In this document: one piece after another, positions 1 to 12,223 of the stretch
Numbering within the stretch: position 1 is the stretch's first letter
Layout: each line of letters starts with the position of its first letter
From: Nelumbo lutea
Lineage: Eukaryota > Streptophyta > Magnoliopsida > Proteales > Nelumbonaceae
Direction of reading: 5' to 3'
Length of the DNA: 64,000 nt
NCBI GenBank assembly: GCA_022828595.1
Contig: JAKGHH010000001.1
Span: forward strand, 76,256,401-76,320,400
The notes under the pieces: generated by a model
Database searches by the model: none
The model's input: the letters and a program-made list of their open reading frames with translations, nothing else
What the model was told of the DNA's origin: nothing
Made by a program: the position numbers and the translations under genes

Positions 1-223
1 TATGTGTATTTGTAGGGTTAAATTCATTGGAGATATTCCCAATGTGTGACTGGATTTCCATTTTTATATCTAGAATGTGTGCAGAAACTTTGGTTGAAGA
101 AAATCCCCTCTTTACTTTTACCCATTATTTTTCTTAAAAACCTTTAGAGTCCTCAAGAAATTTTGTTTATCTCAAATTTACTTTACATCAGGGCGCCAGG
201 GCATTAATTATTTTTAATGACCA

Positions 224-357
224 GGCAAAAGAAGAAATGTATTTTTTGTTGTTTATCTATTTTCACTTTTAATTATTTTTAATGACCAAACTATCCTTAA
301 ATGACCATTTAAAAGTGAAAATAGATAAACAACAAAAAATACGTTTCTTCTTTTGCC
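224..357. repeat. Near-perfect 47-bp-stem hairpin
   Basis: The arms 224-270 and 311-357 are reverse complements with a single mismatch, separated by a 40-base loop. The arms begin with the sequence GGCAAAAGAAGAAA. No coding potential is visible. It may be a small foldback MITE or a young inverted duplication; an RNA copy would form a long, almost perfectly paired hairpin that could feed small-RNA processing. The structure is seen directly; the role is unknown. Confidence 0.85.
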
Positions 358-2369
358 CTCATCCAAAGGTCTAAAGCCCATTTAGATGAAAAGATGAATC
401 CCCAAATTTCACATGAAGGGATAGTATAATAAAAACCTGTTTGGTTCGCAGGAATAGGGGTTTAGAATTGGAATCAGAATGGATAAATTCCATTCAAATT
501 ATAATAACAATCTGTTTGGTTTGCAGAAATAGTCGAATAAGGGTCTAGAATTAGAATCTGAATAGGCCATTCCATTCCCGGTGAAATGGCATTCCCCATT
601 TGAGGGAAAGGGAATGGCCATTTCCCCCCTCTCTTGCGAATGAAATATCTTTCACTTTATTCTAATTCTTGTTTGAATTAAATGGAGAGATAATAGTAAA
701 TTTTGGACAAGAGCTCCTTAGATGTTTTGAAAAAGTCAGGATAAGTTTACGAGGAATGGGAAAAACCGAACAAGTTTGTGAGAATTTTAAATAATCGATA
801 GGCATGCATATCCTAAGCAACATCCTTAGGGAAAATGAAAAGGTTAAGTGTCGAAATGAGTTAGAATTCATGTGTTAGCACGTTTCCTTGTTTCAAAAAC
901 GTGACAGAAATCAAGGTTGTATTTGACTAACCAGACTACTGAAATGAAAATAAGCTCCGTTTCCAAATTCCCCACCCATACAAGAAGTACGGAATTCAAA
1001 TGACTAGTACTTAGGAATACTGTGAAAGTTCTCAAAAGACAAGGATAAGGATTAATTAAGATACATATATCAGCTGGATATTGGATGGGCTCCGCCACAA
1101 AACTGGACTCAACCCCAGAGGAATCAGCACCAGAGAATTGGATGCGGAATTGATCATAATAAATCCGGTTCAAAGTTCAAACATTGCATTGATAAAAAAT
1201 TCCAAGTACATCCGTAGGATGAATGATCGATGAGAATGACTGGCGATGGTCCCTACCACTGTCTGTAATGTTTTTTCAGCCTTTGATTTCGGGCTGCTGG
1301 TACGACGATTACCACATTAGTCCCAATAGTCTTTCACCTGATCAGGAAAGAGCCAAACTATGTTGATCGAACAGAATAAAAGCGTAGCTGGTAGCTGTAA
1401 CCAAACAAACCATGATGCAGTGTCTCCACGACGAAGACACACTCAGTGCTCGGACGACGACTGCTTGGCCAATGTCGCAGAAGTGCAAGAATCTATCGTC
1501 CGTTGACACCGTTCACACCTCCTGACCTGAGTGCCCCATAGCCAAGGGAGAGTTCACTTAATTGGGTCGATAATCAAGCTTATCAGGCGGCCGGGGATTA
1601 AAGGATTAATCGTACTGAAATTCATTCCTTACATGCATGGTCGTACTCGTCGGAGGAACAAAGCTATAGCTGCAGTGCTGCACCATGTACGTGGAATTAG
1701 AGAGTTGAGAGTTCCTTACATGAACTTGACGCAATCTACACATCCAAGTCGTATGATTGGGATATCTGCTAAGAAAAAAAAAAAAAATTAATTAGCACAT
1801 GACTTGGGAGATGTTTTCTTCCTGCTTTGTTATATATCTCATTTGACTCAAAAGCTGAAGTGAGACCGGTTCCTATGATTTAAATCATGCCATCAATTTC
1901 TTTCTCTCTAACTCCTAACTCCTTAATAAAAATTTCAAATGTTTTTGTCATTTCTAGTGTTTTGTGTAATTAGCACATGACTTGGTCCAGTCATTAACTG
2001 CTTCCCAACAGTAAGTGCTGACTTGATCATATTCGGTTTTTTTTTTCTTTTAGACAATCCACATATCATTCAGGCTATCAGTATTAGGATTATTATAAAA
2101 TTGGTTAGTGGTGTAAATTTCTTAAATTAACCTGTTAAATTGACTAATTTTGGGTTCAATTAACCCTACCTACAAATGGTTCCAATAAGCTGATACAATA
2201 AGAGAAAGTACGACCAAAATGGTTTATCATGTACATCAGTACATAGACACTTGTTTGAAAAGTGATGCATGGGTTATAAGTTGAATGGGCTCATCAAAAA
2301 GCTAAGGGACTGTTGAAAAGGGCTTGGGGTGAAAATAATAAGAATGGTAAATCCCATGATTATTAACAT
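358..2369. other. Intergenic, repeat relics, no gene
   Basis: No supportable gene. A short direct repeat (CTGTTTGGTTYGCAG) occurs at about 437 and 512, followed at 549-625 by a foldback built from GGAATGGCC/GGCCATTCC words, which together look like a decayed MITE. Short open frames, such as the one near 1531-1791, have no recognisable domain and end in a poly-lysine run encoded by poly-A. Confidence 0.5.
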
Positions 2370-2475
2370 TAATGGATCGGACATAATAGAATGGCGAAAT
2401 AAGATTCATATAAACAACCCCCATATAGGTGGGACAAGACTTGGATGATTATAACAATGATTTAATCCAACCTGA
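2370..2475 (+). mobile_element. RTE-type LINE 3' end relic
   Basis: The stretch resembles the 3' terminus common to plant RTE LINEs: a reading close to N-R-(M)-A-x-x-R-F-I, then a segment like 'cccatataggtgggac' and a run of loose trinucleotides. The same ending recurs at 48960-49080. Only the extreme 3' tail is present, as expected from 5'-truncated insertion. It is recognised by pattern, not by alignment. Confidence 0.45.
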
Positions 2476-3447
2476 TTTAACTGCCACCGTCATATAGTTA
2501 GGATCAACCTCCCCAACTGGTTCTATTAGAGGTGGATAAATTTTTAAACTAAGCTGTGTTAATTTGACCATCTTGGATACAGCTAACCCCATCTGCCATA
2601 AGAAAAAAATGAGAGAAAATAGATCAAGATGGTTTTGTTACATGCATAAAAATCATATTATTATGAATTGAAAAAATTAGAAGAGCCCTGAGAAAATTAA
2701 AAATGACTTTGCCTACTTTAATATTAATGAATATGGGTAGTAAATAAAACAGAATAATCAAAGTTAGGATCAGTGGATCAACCTCTCAAACCGGTTCTAC
2801 TCGAGGTATATGCATCTTCAAAAAATTGACCCGTTGGCCGTTGCCACATTCTGGGGTCACTATAATCTAAGAAAGCATTCTAAGTCGGGTGGCTAAATTT
2901 GATTGTAAGTCTCTTTATTTGATTAATTGTGGAATAATAAGATTGTAAGTCTCTTTATTTGTCCTCTTGCGCTCTGCAAAACAAAGTTATTTTCCTTATA
3001 GATATTAAGTCCCTTTAGAGCTTGGATAGATAGGCAAAGATCAAGTGGTAGACCGTCAAAAGGCTTGACGGGTCCGCCTTGGAATTGGTTTGCTTATTTG
3101 GTCAATCATTCTAACCCATGCTTTTTCCTGAGTCACTATCGGTTTGTGTTGAATTAAATATAATAAGCAAACTAACTCATAACTCAGTCATCCTCGGTCA
3201 CTGTGTAGCTTAATTTGTCATTACATGAAGATTGTTTGGTACATTGTTGACTCCTAATGCAGTTTGAGTTAGGGCATGAATGCAGTTTGAGCCACGTATA
3301 TATATATATATATATATGCAATCTAATTTATTTATTTATAGTCAATGAAAAATAGAAGACTCTGGATATGCTGTCAACGTACAAATTAATATTCATGAAG
3401 ACAGACCGTATTTACCAGTAAGGATGATCAAATTTGGCTGACTAGCT
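2476..3447. other. Intergenic, AT-rich
   Basis: No gene is seen. It contains a (TA)n microsatellite at 3297-3318 and a short direct repeat of 'gattgtaagtctctttattt' at about 2901 and 2941. Confidence 0.5.
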
Positions 3448-3564
3448 GAGTCCTAGCTGGCATGGAAATTTTTGGATCTGGATACAAGATTTTCATCGCG
3501 GCCCTGCTCGGCCCAGACCAGCATCAATCAGCACACATAATCATAATAATGCAAGTTAAAATCC
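3448..3564. repeat. Left copy of 120-bp repeat flanking the copia element
   Basis: This begins GAGTCC and ends GTTAAAATCC. It matches 12857-12976 in the same orientation, with scattered substitutions. The two copies sit immediately outside the two LTRs of the copia element, so the order is repeat, LTR, internal region, LTR, repeat. This is far longer than the 5-bp target duplication of Ty1/copia elements. Confidence 0.8.
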
Positions 3565-3570
3565 AGAAGG

Positions 3571-5473
3571 AATGAGAGATCCATCATATGGATGGCCGAA
3601 CCCTACAGGTAGGTTAGGCAAAATTTTTAAAATTTCCTCTCCCCTCATCTAGAAATCGCATTCCTTATTTTAGAAAATTTGCATTTTCAATGATCAATTT
3701 TGAACTCTAAATCGAACCTGATCTAAAAATAGAAGCAGGAAAGGGAAATACCTGATACGGAGAAACAATACCAATGGAGGTGTTCACGCCCAAGGTAGGA
3801 ACCAAAGACTACTCCCACTGAAGATGGCGCAGTGTAGGATGGAGCAGAATCAACAGTGTTCTTTCAAAAAACCAGATCCTTCGCAAGAATCAGCTGAACG
3901 ACACATGAGTACGACTTCCAATCAGCCCTTTCACAAAGGGCTGATATTAAGATCCAATCTTGATCACTCCTACTGTCGTGAAGATGCATTGGCAATGGCG
4001 ACGACGACCGGGAGAAATCAGTGCAATCTTACTAGAAGTTGTTTTCTCTCTTCTGTAATCTCTTCTTTGTAGGTGAGAAATTGATCTTCTTAAAGGTTGC
4101 CGCCCCTTCCTCCTTTTATAACCTTAAAGGGATCATCTCCTAATCCTATTAGGAGTTGCTGATCCAAATCATATTTGGATCTGAATTCCCTTTAAGTGAT
4201 AAGGATAGACCCTTATCTTATCTACAGATTAGACCAGCCATCTCCTAATCTCATTAGGAGGTTTCCAGATCTGAATACAGATTCAGATCTAGACTCTATG
4301 AGTGGATAGGGTAAGACCTTATCCTATCTGTTAATTTAATTTCAGATCCACCCCTTATTTAACTGATCAAATCAGCCTAGTTCGAAATGGGCTTTAGGCC
4401 CAATAAGTATATGTGCTCACTTAGCCTTCCAAACTGCTACCCAATTGGGCTTCATTGTATGGCATGGGACCCAAGCATTGATCTACACATCAGCCACAAG
4501 GTTTTGGCCCAGCCTTTGTTACAAGGCCTAGCCGAATTCACTAGAAAGCCCAATGAACCCCTTGAGCACATTACATAGACTCTTGGGCCCAACACTTATA
4601 CTAAGTGGTTCCTGGGCCAAGCCACCTTGTAACACCCAGGGATTGTGGGCAAATGCAAGATTAGACTATCAGGTATTATTACTTTCAATGGTCTTACACT
4701 TAACCTCTCAGCCCATAATGATCAAACACTGCCCGACAAGAGAGGACCTCTCCCTCGGCTATAAGGAACAGTGCTGCACTCTCTACTCACATAGATATCG
4801 AGAATTAAAACCTTTTGCAAACAATTTGAAACCGTAATATATATATATAATATTTTGCAAAACAATTTTCAATGATTGAAATCGGTTGCCGGCAGTCTTG
4901 GTTTCCATCAGAGAGAGTGCATCCCCGATCATTACCTTTGTCCAACAAAGGGGTTGATCTTGTCACTATGATCACCCACTCAGATGAATTCTCAGACTGT
5001 CCCAAGATACCCATGTTTTGATCCCCTCTAACGATCTCACTGATTGGCATATCAAAGACAACCCAATCCGACACCTAGTGCAATATCATAATTGAGTATA
5101 GGGGTCAGGTGTAACTTTCCAGTTTTTCCCATTAATCTCCAAGGTCCAGGGCAATACTAGAAATCTGGTTCGGTTCAGGGTTTCAAGTAAACTTACACTG
5201 CATGTACCTTGGGTATAACCCTGGTAGCTGAGACAGGCCACCCCAACACTTGGCAGCACATCAGTGTCAGCCTTAGCAGGATAAATCTCGTCTGACTTAT
5301 CCAACGGCTGTGAACATTCTAAACTAACACGAGTCTCATTATGTGTCTAGTTTAAGGGTATTACACAGAAACACACCATTATAACATGAATCAAATATGT
5401 ACTTTATTCATTTACAATAAATGTCATAAGTACATCAATCTGATTGGAGCTAAGGGCATACAACTGTCTAACA
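3571..5473 (-). repeat. 3' LTR of the copia element (left copy)
   Basis: Matches 11012-12856 along its whole length. It begins, on the minus strand, TGTTAGACAGTTGTATGCCC just after the polypurine tract. Relative to the right copy it has about 90 extra bases around 3862-3960 and a shorter TA run near 4839-4850. Its outer end (about 3571) is degenerate against the expected CA terminus. Short open frames inside it are not genes. Confidence 0.88.
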
Positions 5474-5489
5474 ACTCCCACTTGCACTT
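5474..5489 (-). promoter_or_regulatory. Polypurine tract of the copia element
   Basis: On the minus strand this reads AAGTGCAAGTGGGAGT, directly followed by TGTTAG of the 3' LTR. That is the usual position and composition of the plus-strand primer in plant copia elements, and it fixes the inner edge of the left LTR. Confidence 0.75.
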
Positions 5490-5998
5490 AGGTCCAATCT
5501 GGTACAAGCTGGAGTCCTAGACTTTCCACGTGTTTCTCAAACACTTTCTGTGTCAGTGGCTTAGTCAATGGGTCTGCCACATTCTCCACTAATGCTACTT
5601 CTTAACATCAATCTCCCGTAGATCCAGTGTTGTCACACAACAGTGGAATGGGTGATGTGTAGAATTCCAAATTCCAAAATGAACACCTTCATTCATAAGG
5701 CAACCTCGCTTATGGCAACGTGTTTGGCTTTGGTTGTGGAGTCTGCCATAGACCCCTGTTTGCTGATTTTCTAGCAAACAACACACGAACCTATTGTGAA
5801 AACATACCCAGATGTAGACTTTCTATCATTTGGATCCGATTGGAAATCGGCATCAGTATACCCCTGGATTTGTAGTGAGTTACCATCGAATAACAGACAA
5901 AATTCTTTTGTCCTTTGAAGGTACTTAAGTATATTTTTCATAGCGGTCCAGTTCTCCTACCCTGGGTTAGCCTGGAATCTATTTACCACACTCACTGC
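5490..5998 (-). pseudogene. Copia RNase H / pol C-terminus remnant
   Basis: After an in-frame stop at the end of the RT frame, minus-strand translation still reads like the copia tail: a stretch around GYTDADFQSDPNDRKSTSGY at about 5790-5860, the start of the RNase H domain. The expected middle of RNase H (the segment with W-x-S and the TEAEY motif) is missing. The sequence rejoins near the usual pol end just before the polypurine tract. A deletion of most of RNase H is the simplest reading. Confidence 0.7.
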
Positions 5999-6857
5999 CT
6001 AAGCAATGTCAGGACGAGCGTGCAACATGGCATACATGATGCTCCCTACGGCTGAGGCATAGGGAACGTCCTTCATGCCCTCAATCTCCTCAGAAGTCTT
6101 GGGAGACATCTTATTGGAAAGAGTAACTCCGTGCCTAAAATGAACGTTTCCCTTCTTGGAGTTCTCCATGCTGTACCTTTTGACAAATTTGTCAATATAA
6201 GCAGATTGGGATAATCCTATTATCCGCTTCGATCTATCTCTATAGAGTTGAAGACCTAGTATATAAGACGCTTCTCCAAGATCTTTCATGGAGAATTGCT
6301 GTGAAAGCCATACTTTGACTGAAGTCAATATTCCTACATCATTCCCAATGAGTAGGATATCATCCACATACAGAACCAAGAATGTAACCTTATCCCCATT
6401 GGACTTCCTACATACATAGGGCTCATCCGGGTTCTGCTCAAAATCAAACGTTTTGACGGTAGAGTCAAACTGGATGTTCCAACTCCTAGAAGCTTGCTTA
6501 AGTCCATATATGGATCTATTTAACTTACATACCATGTGTTCCTGACCCGCAGCTATGAAACCTTGCGGTTGCTGCATATACATATCTTTAATAAGATCTC
6601 CATTCAGGAATGCAGTTTTGACATCCATTTGCCAAATCTCGTAATCATGGTATGTTGCTACAGCTAGCAGGATCCAAATGGATTTAAGCATGGCCACGGG
6701 AGAAAATGTTTCCTCATAATCGATGCCCTCTTTCTGAGTAAACCCTTTTGCCACCAGAAAAAATTTGTAGATCTCAACCTTACCACCAGGGCCCTTCTTC
6801 CTCTTATAGATCCATTTGCAACCAATTGCTTTTACCCCGGGGGGCAGATCTACTAGA
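5999..6857 (-). pseudogene. Copia reverse transcriptase (broken)
   Basis: This is the RVT_2 reverse transcriptase domain. The 251-residue open part (5999-6754) contains the copia signatures VAKGFTQKEGIDYEETFSPV, MDVKTAFLNG, IYGLKQASRSW and the active-site box YVDD (about 6359-6370), so the catalytic aspartates survive. Upstream (6755-6857) the frame continues with a KWIYKRKKG-like segment across a frameshift. It ends in a TAG where the family has tyrosine in RPDIAYAV. It is not functional as it stands. Confidence 0.85.
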
Positions 6858-7519
6858 GTCTAGACTCCATTGGTCTCCATTAAGTCCATCTCAGCTCTCA
6901 TGGCATCTACCCACTTCAAGGAATCTATATCCAACATACCTTCCGCATAAGTCACGGGATCCTCCTCACTAGTCAAGGCTTCCGATAGGTAACTATCCTG
7001 ATCATAGCCAAAACGGACTGGTGGCCTGGATACCCGGGTAGATCTTCTAGGTTGGTCAATACCTGGAACCTGCGAGACACCTCCCACTGACCCTGAGCTC
7101 TCATCATCAAGAACAACTTCTTGGCGATGATTGTTTAAGATATAATCACTTTCCAAGAATTGTGAATTTCGATTACAGAACACATTCTGCTCACTTGGGT
7201 CATAGAAGAGGTAACCCACAGAGCCTTTTGGATAGCCTACAAATAAGCAACGATTGGTCTTGGATTCCAACTTGTCTGCACTCGTTCTTTTAATGTGCGC
7301 AGGACAACCCCAAATTTTCAAGTGTCTGACACTTGGTTTCTTTCTGGTTCAAAGTTCGTATGGAGCGTTTGGAACCGATTTGGTTAGAACCCGATTCAGC
7401 ACGCATATCACAGTCTCTAATGCGTATGCCCAAAAGGATGTGAGTAACTTTGAGTGTATGAGAAGTGACCAGACCATATCCAATAAGGTCATATTCCTCC
7501 TCTCTGAAACACGGCTAAG
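6858..7519 (-). pseudogene. Copia integrase C-terminal region and linker (broken)
   Basis: Minus-strand frames encode the typical copia post-integrase segment: KIWGCPAHIKR at about 7290-7321, then CLFVGYPKGSVGYLFYDP and the acidic/serine linker with RRSTRVSRPP, ending at a stop before the RT. Positions 7322-7519 continue the integrase in another frame (a region like HSKLLTSFWAYALETVI), so at least one frameshift separates the two halves. Confidence 0.78.
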
Positions 7520-8218
7520 CTACGGTGTAGCAGGAAGAGCGAATTGTGATACTATCCCGTTGACCTTCAAGTAGTCCTTGAATTCGTCAGAGAGATATTC
7601 GCCTCCTCGATCTGATCGAAGGGCCTTAATTTCTCTCCCTAACTGTTTCTCGACCTCTTTTCTGAACTCTTTGAACTTTTCAAAGGATTCGGACTTGTGT
7701 CTCATTAGGTACACGTAACCATACTGAGAATAGTCATCGGTAAATGTGATGAAATACACATGCTAGTTACGAGTCCTAACACTCAGGGGACCACATACAT
7801 CACTATGTATAAGGTCAAGCGTGCCTGTACATCTTTCAAGCTTACCGTTAAATGGTCGTTTTGTCATCTTACCTTGAAGGCAAGGCTCACAAGTGGGAAG
7901 ATCTTCTATAGTTAGAAAATCCAAAGGACCATCCTTTACCAGCCTTGTGATACGGTCAACACCGATATGGCCAAGTCGGTAATGCCATAGACATCTAGGA
8001 TTAACTGTATCACAAATTCTTTTTTTTGGGATATCAGCCGACATAGTTTCGGCTATGCTAGTTTCTAGAGAAGGATGTAGAACATAGAGACCGTTCTCCA
8101 GTTCCCCGTGTGCGATGAATATGTTATTTCTTTTAATAGTAATCGTATTACTAAAGAAGACAGAATAACCATTCGCACACAGTTTTGAGATAGAAATCAA
8201 ATTTCTTAAATTCTGCAC
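7520..8218 (-). pseudogene. Copia GAG-pre-integrase and integrase core (broken)
   Basis: The first open piece (7763-8218) holds the zinc-binding pre-integrase domain, with LWHYRLGHIG and CEPCLQGKMTKRPF, and the first catalytic aspartate in LDLIHSDVCGPL. A TAG separates it from the second piece (7520-7759), which has FITFTDDYSQYGYVYLM and the RSDRGGEYLSDEF segment carrying the second Asp and the Glu. The D-D-E set is therefore still visible, but split by a stop codon. Confidence 0.85.
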
Positions 8219-8540
8219 ATAAAGACAATCCTTAAGTACAATTATTCATTCTCTAAAAATTAATTCTATGGTTCCTATGGCCACAATTGCAACACTTGCA
8301 GAAGTTCCCAAGTAAAGCATTATTTCTCCTTCACTCAGCCTTCTACTTAACTTGAACCCCTACAGTGAGTTACACGCATGAGTTAAAGCCTTGGAGTCAA
8401 TACACCAGGACGTAAAATCTACCAACAAATTGGTATATGACACAAGATTCGAGATTACCTTTATTGGATTCCAAGTATTGAGGATAATTCCTCTTCTAGT
8501 GGCTGGTCTGCTTGTAATAGTGACAGGCATCTAATGCCTT
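8219..8540 (-). pseudogene. Copia protease and zinc-knuckle remnants
   Basis: Translation with stops shows WCIDSKALTHACNSL at about 8370-8400, the copia aspartic protease site. The catalytic D-S-G-A is changed to D-S-K-A. At about 8480-8535 a degenerate gag zinc knuckle is readable as CHYYKQTSH, where the family has C-x2-C-x4-H-x4-C. Both would be inactive. Confidence 0.6.
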
Positions 8541-9232
8541 GTCTTTCCTCTACTTCTTGGGTTTGGTGGCCTTCTCTTTGTCCTCCTCTTCTTGCCCGAT
8601 TTGCATGATTCAACAAGCATGGCAATGAGCTCATTCTTCTTAATCAATTCTTCGGCCCTCTACAACATATTGATGAGTTGCTACAAACTGACATTCAGCT
8701 TGTTCATGTTGTAATTCATAATGAATGGATTGAAGGATGGAGGCAAAGAGTTGAGAATAACATCTATCTGGGTTATCAGATCCAGTCCGGATCCAAGAGC
8801 CTCCGGTTTGTTAATATAACCCATCATCTGAAGACAATGGTCGTGAACTTGTTGGCCCTTGGACATTTGCGCGGTCATGAACTGCTTCAAGACCTTCTGC
8901 CGAGTAGAACGGTTCTGCTCTTCATACATTGTCTTGAGACTGTCCAATATGTCATTAGCAAGTTCGATCTGATCGAACTGCCTCTGTATTGGATTATCCA
9001 ACGAGGCAATGATGTAGCAGCGGACCAGGGAGTTTTTCTCCTCCCATTCTTGGTATTCTCTTCTCCGGACCTTAGAAGCCCTATCTCCCGGACGATTTGG
9101 GGCAGGATTCTTAACCACCTTATCCAGTTTTTCAGAGGTCAAGACCAGCATAAGGTTACGGTACCAGTCGGCATAGTTTGGTCCCTTAAGCTTGTTGTCG
9201 TCAAGAAGCTTTGCAAATTATTTGTTTGCCAT
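8541..9232 (-). pseudogene. Copia gag (UBN2-type), premature stop at codon 5
   Basis: The minus-strand frame from the ATG at 9230-9232 begins M-A-N-K-stop (TAA at 9218-9220) and then continues as recognisable gag: NYADWYRNLMLVLTSEKL, an EWEEKNSLVRCYIIASL segment, a MYEEQNRSTRQKVL segment, and LITQIDVILNSLPPSFNPF. The conserved open part is 8681-9151. The open frame on the opposite strand (8678-9274) is its antisense shadow. Confidence 0.82.
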
Positions 9233-11011
9233 TTTCTGATAAAAGAGCAAACATTAGTCCACAACCTAATTTGATTCATGTTCATTACATAGATATGGCT
9301 TTTAATCTATGTTCCATTCTCATTTGTTAATCTCTAAGATTTCCCTCCTATCTTAGTGACGGAGACAATGACTTGTCTCTAGAAATGTGGAAAATCACAT
9401 AGGGTGCATGGAGCCAACTGTTTTAGCTGCATAACCCCACCATCTTTCTGCGAAGGATCATATCCACTTATCATATGAACTTTCCCTTTGGCCTCTGTCA
9501 GACAAGGTTCATAGCCATTTTAGGTTAAACCCTTCTGTCTAGTGAGTGCTCACCCATCATATTCATGAGCGCCAAGGTACCGTGAGAGAGTTCCCATTTT
9601 CTGGTGAAGCCCCTCCCACATCGGTCTATGACGCTCCTATTATCTTATGAAACACTCAAACAAATCCAACAGCAAATGGATAACCCATTTTCTAGTGTGT
9701 TTCCTCATTACTGAATGACCCATCTTCATGCTAATGATGGAAGTCCTTTAGAGAGTTCATCATATGAATCTCCCTATCACATGCACTCATATTGTTGGAG
9801 GGAACAACAATCACGCCCTAGCTTAATTTAGGTCAAACCAAAGTGGCTCCCACTGACTTTCATAAAGCTAGATTTAGATGAGCCCTAATCGGCTAGGGTT
9901 CCACACATATCCTCTTCAAGAGGTGTGGGGCCCACCACTGAGAGAGATCATCCAATGACTTTAGGGACACCATGGCAATGATGTTCATTCAGCCATGGTG
10001 TGCGCAAGAGCCACTGTCGAATTTGCATGGGCCAAGTACTTATGGCCCATGAACGTTGCACATTACACATCCATACATCACATGCAGGGATAAATTGATC
10101 CAATTAATTAAATATCCGTAAAGCCCATAATTAAAGCACATTTTAATCCATAACATTAACAATTAACATTATCTAGGTATATGGGCCGAATTAGGGTTAA
10201 GCAATTCAGCCCATATAGCTTTTCCTACAAAAGTGGACTTTTAGCAGTTTTAACAATTTAAAATTGGGCCTTACAGGTTGCACCAAATTAAACTCTTAAT
10301 TAATTATCAATCCTTTGGCTCATTAATGGGAAATTAGGGCTGATAATCAGCTTTGATCGAACCCTAGATTCGGTCCAACCAGTTTGGACTAATCTGGTTC
10401 GAATGGATCCAGGGTTTGATCTTTAATTAAAGATTTAATCCAAGAAAAAGATCTGAAATTAATACTGATTAAAGAAAAGCAAGAATCAGTCAAAGAGGGT
10501 TGTTCGCACATTCCATCCTACAAAACAGAGGTTAGACCTCAGTATGCAGTTTCACAAACTACAAATCATAGATAGCGATTTTTCCATCTGCGAAATCTCC
10601 TTCCTGCACCTCCATCTTTGATCCAAAATTAATAAAATAGAAACCCTAAAATTCTATTAATATTACATCAGACCAAATCCTATACATTCAGTCTAAAAAT
10701 AAAAATAAAAATTATTTTACAGACCAAATGTAATGAATAAATCAAGAAACTACAAGTCGCAGGTTCACTGCGCCAATCAAGAATTCGATCTCCACTTGTA
10801 CAAACAACCCATAAATCAAGAAAATTATAAAGAACAATCCTGAATAAAATTCCAGATTCATAAAAATTAATTTCAGATCAATCGCCCTTTATCTGGGAAA
10901 CAATTTTCCAGAACTAACTGCGCAAATCGGGTAGAACGCCTTCTGCCCATTTGTGCAGGTTCAGATCTGGATTAATTCAGTACAAGACTTGAACCATGGC
11001 TCTAATACGAC
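9233..11011 (-). other. Copia untranslated leader with degenerate primer-binding site
   Basis: About 1.8 kb between gag and the 5' LTR, with no domain. At 10997-11010, next to the 5' LTR, the minus strand reads TCGTATTAGAGCCA, a degenerate form of the TGGTATCAGAGCC site complementary to initiator methionine tRNA. The long leader is unusual but not exceptional for copia elements. Confidence 0.7.
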
Positions 11012-12187
11012 TGAATGAACAAGAGATCCATCATATGGATAGCTGAACCCTGTAGGTAGGTTAGGCGAAATTTCAAAAATTTCCTCTCCCCTCATCTGGG
11101 AATCGCATTCCCTGTTTTAGAAAATCTGCATTTTCAATGATCAATCTTGAATCCTAAATCGAACCAGATCTGAAAACAGAAACATCAGAGTGATATACCT
11201 GATATGGAGAAACAACATCTCCCAATGGAGGTGTTCACACCCAAGGTAGGAACCAAAGACTGCTCCCACTGAAGATGGCACAGTGTAGGATGGAGCATAA
11301 TCAACAGTGTAGGATGGAGCATAATCTACTGTCGTGGAGATGCATTGGCAATGGCGATGACGGCAGGGAGAAATCAGTGCAATCTTACTAGAAGTTGTTT
11401 TCTCTCTTCTGTAATCTCTTATCTATAGGTGAGAAATTGATCTTCTTAAAGGTTGCTGCCCCTTCCTCATTTTATAACCTTAAAGGGATCAGCTCCTAAT
11501 CCTATTAGGAGTTTCTGATCCAAATCATATTTGGATCTAAATTCCCTTTAAATAATAAGGATAGACCCTTATCTTATTTGCATATTAGATCAGCCCTCTC
11601 CTAATCTCATTAGGAGGTTTCCATATCTGAATCTGTATTCTGATCTGGACTCTCTGAGTGGATAGGGTAAGACCCTATCCGATCTGCTAATCTAATCTCA
11701 TATCTGCCCCTTATTTAACTGATCAAATTAGCCCAGTTCGAAATGGGCTTTAGGCCCAATAAGTATATGTGATCACTTAACCTTCCAAACCACTACTCAG
11801 TTGGGCTTCCTTGTATGGCGTGGGACTCAAGCATTGATCTACACATCAACTACAAGGGTTCGGCCCAGCCTTTGTTACAAGATCTGACCGAATTCACTAG
11901 AAAGCCCAATGAACCCTTGAGCCCATCACATGGACTCTATGGGCCCAACACTTACACTAAGTGGTCCCTGGGCCAAACCACCTTGTAACACCCAGGGACT
12001 GTGGGCAGATGAAAGATTAGCCCATCAGGTATTACCTTCAATGGTATTACACTTAACCTCTCAGCTCATAATGACCAAACACTGCCCGACAAGAGATGAC
12101 CTCTCCCTCGACTGCAAGGAACAGTGTTGCACTCTCTACTCACATGGATCCCGGGAATTAAAACCTTATGCAAACAATTTGAAACCG

Positions 12188-12223
<36 letters not shown>

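Noticed and set aside
1531..1791. 86-residue open frame
   Set aside because: No domain, composition unlike a protein, ends in lysines encoded by a poly-A run.
8678..9274. 198-residue open frame on the plus strand
   Set aside because: It is the antisense of the copia gag region, whose minus-strand reading matches the gag family.
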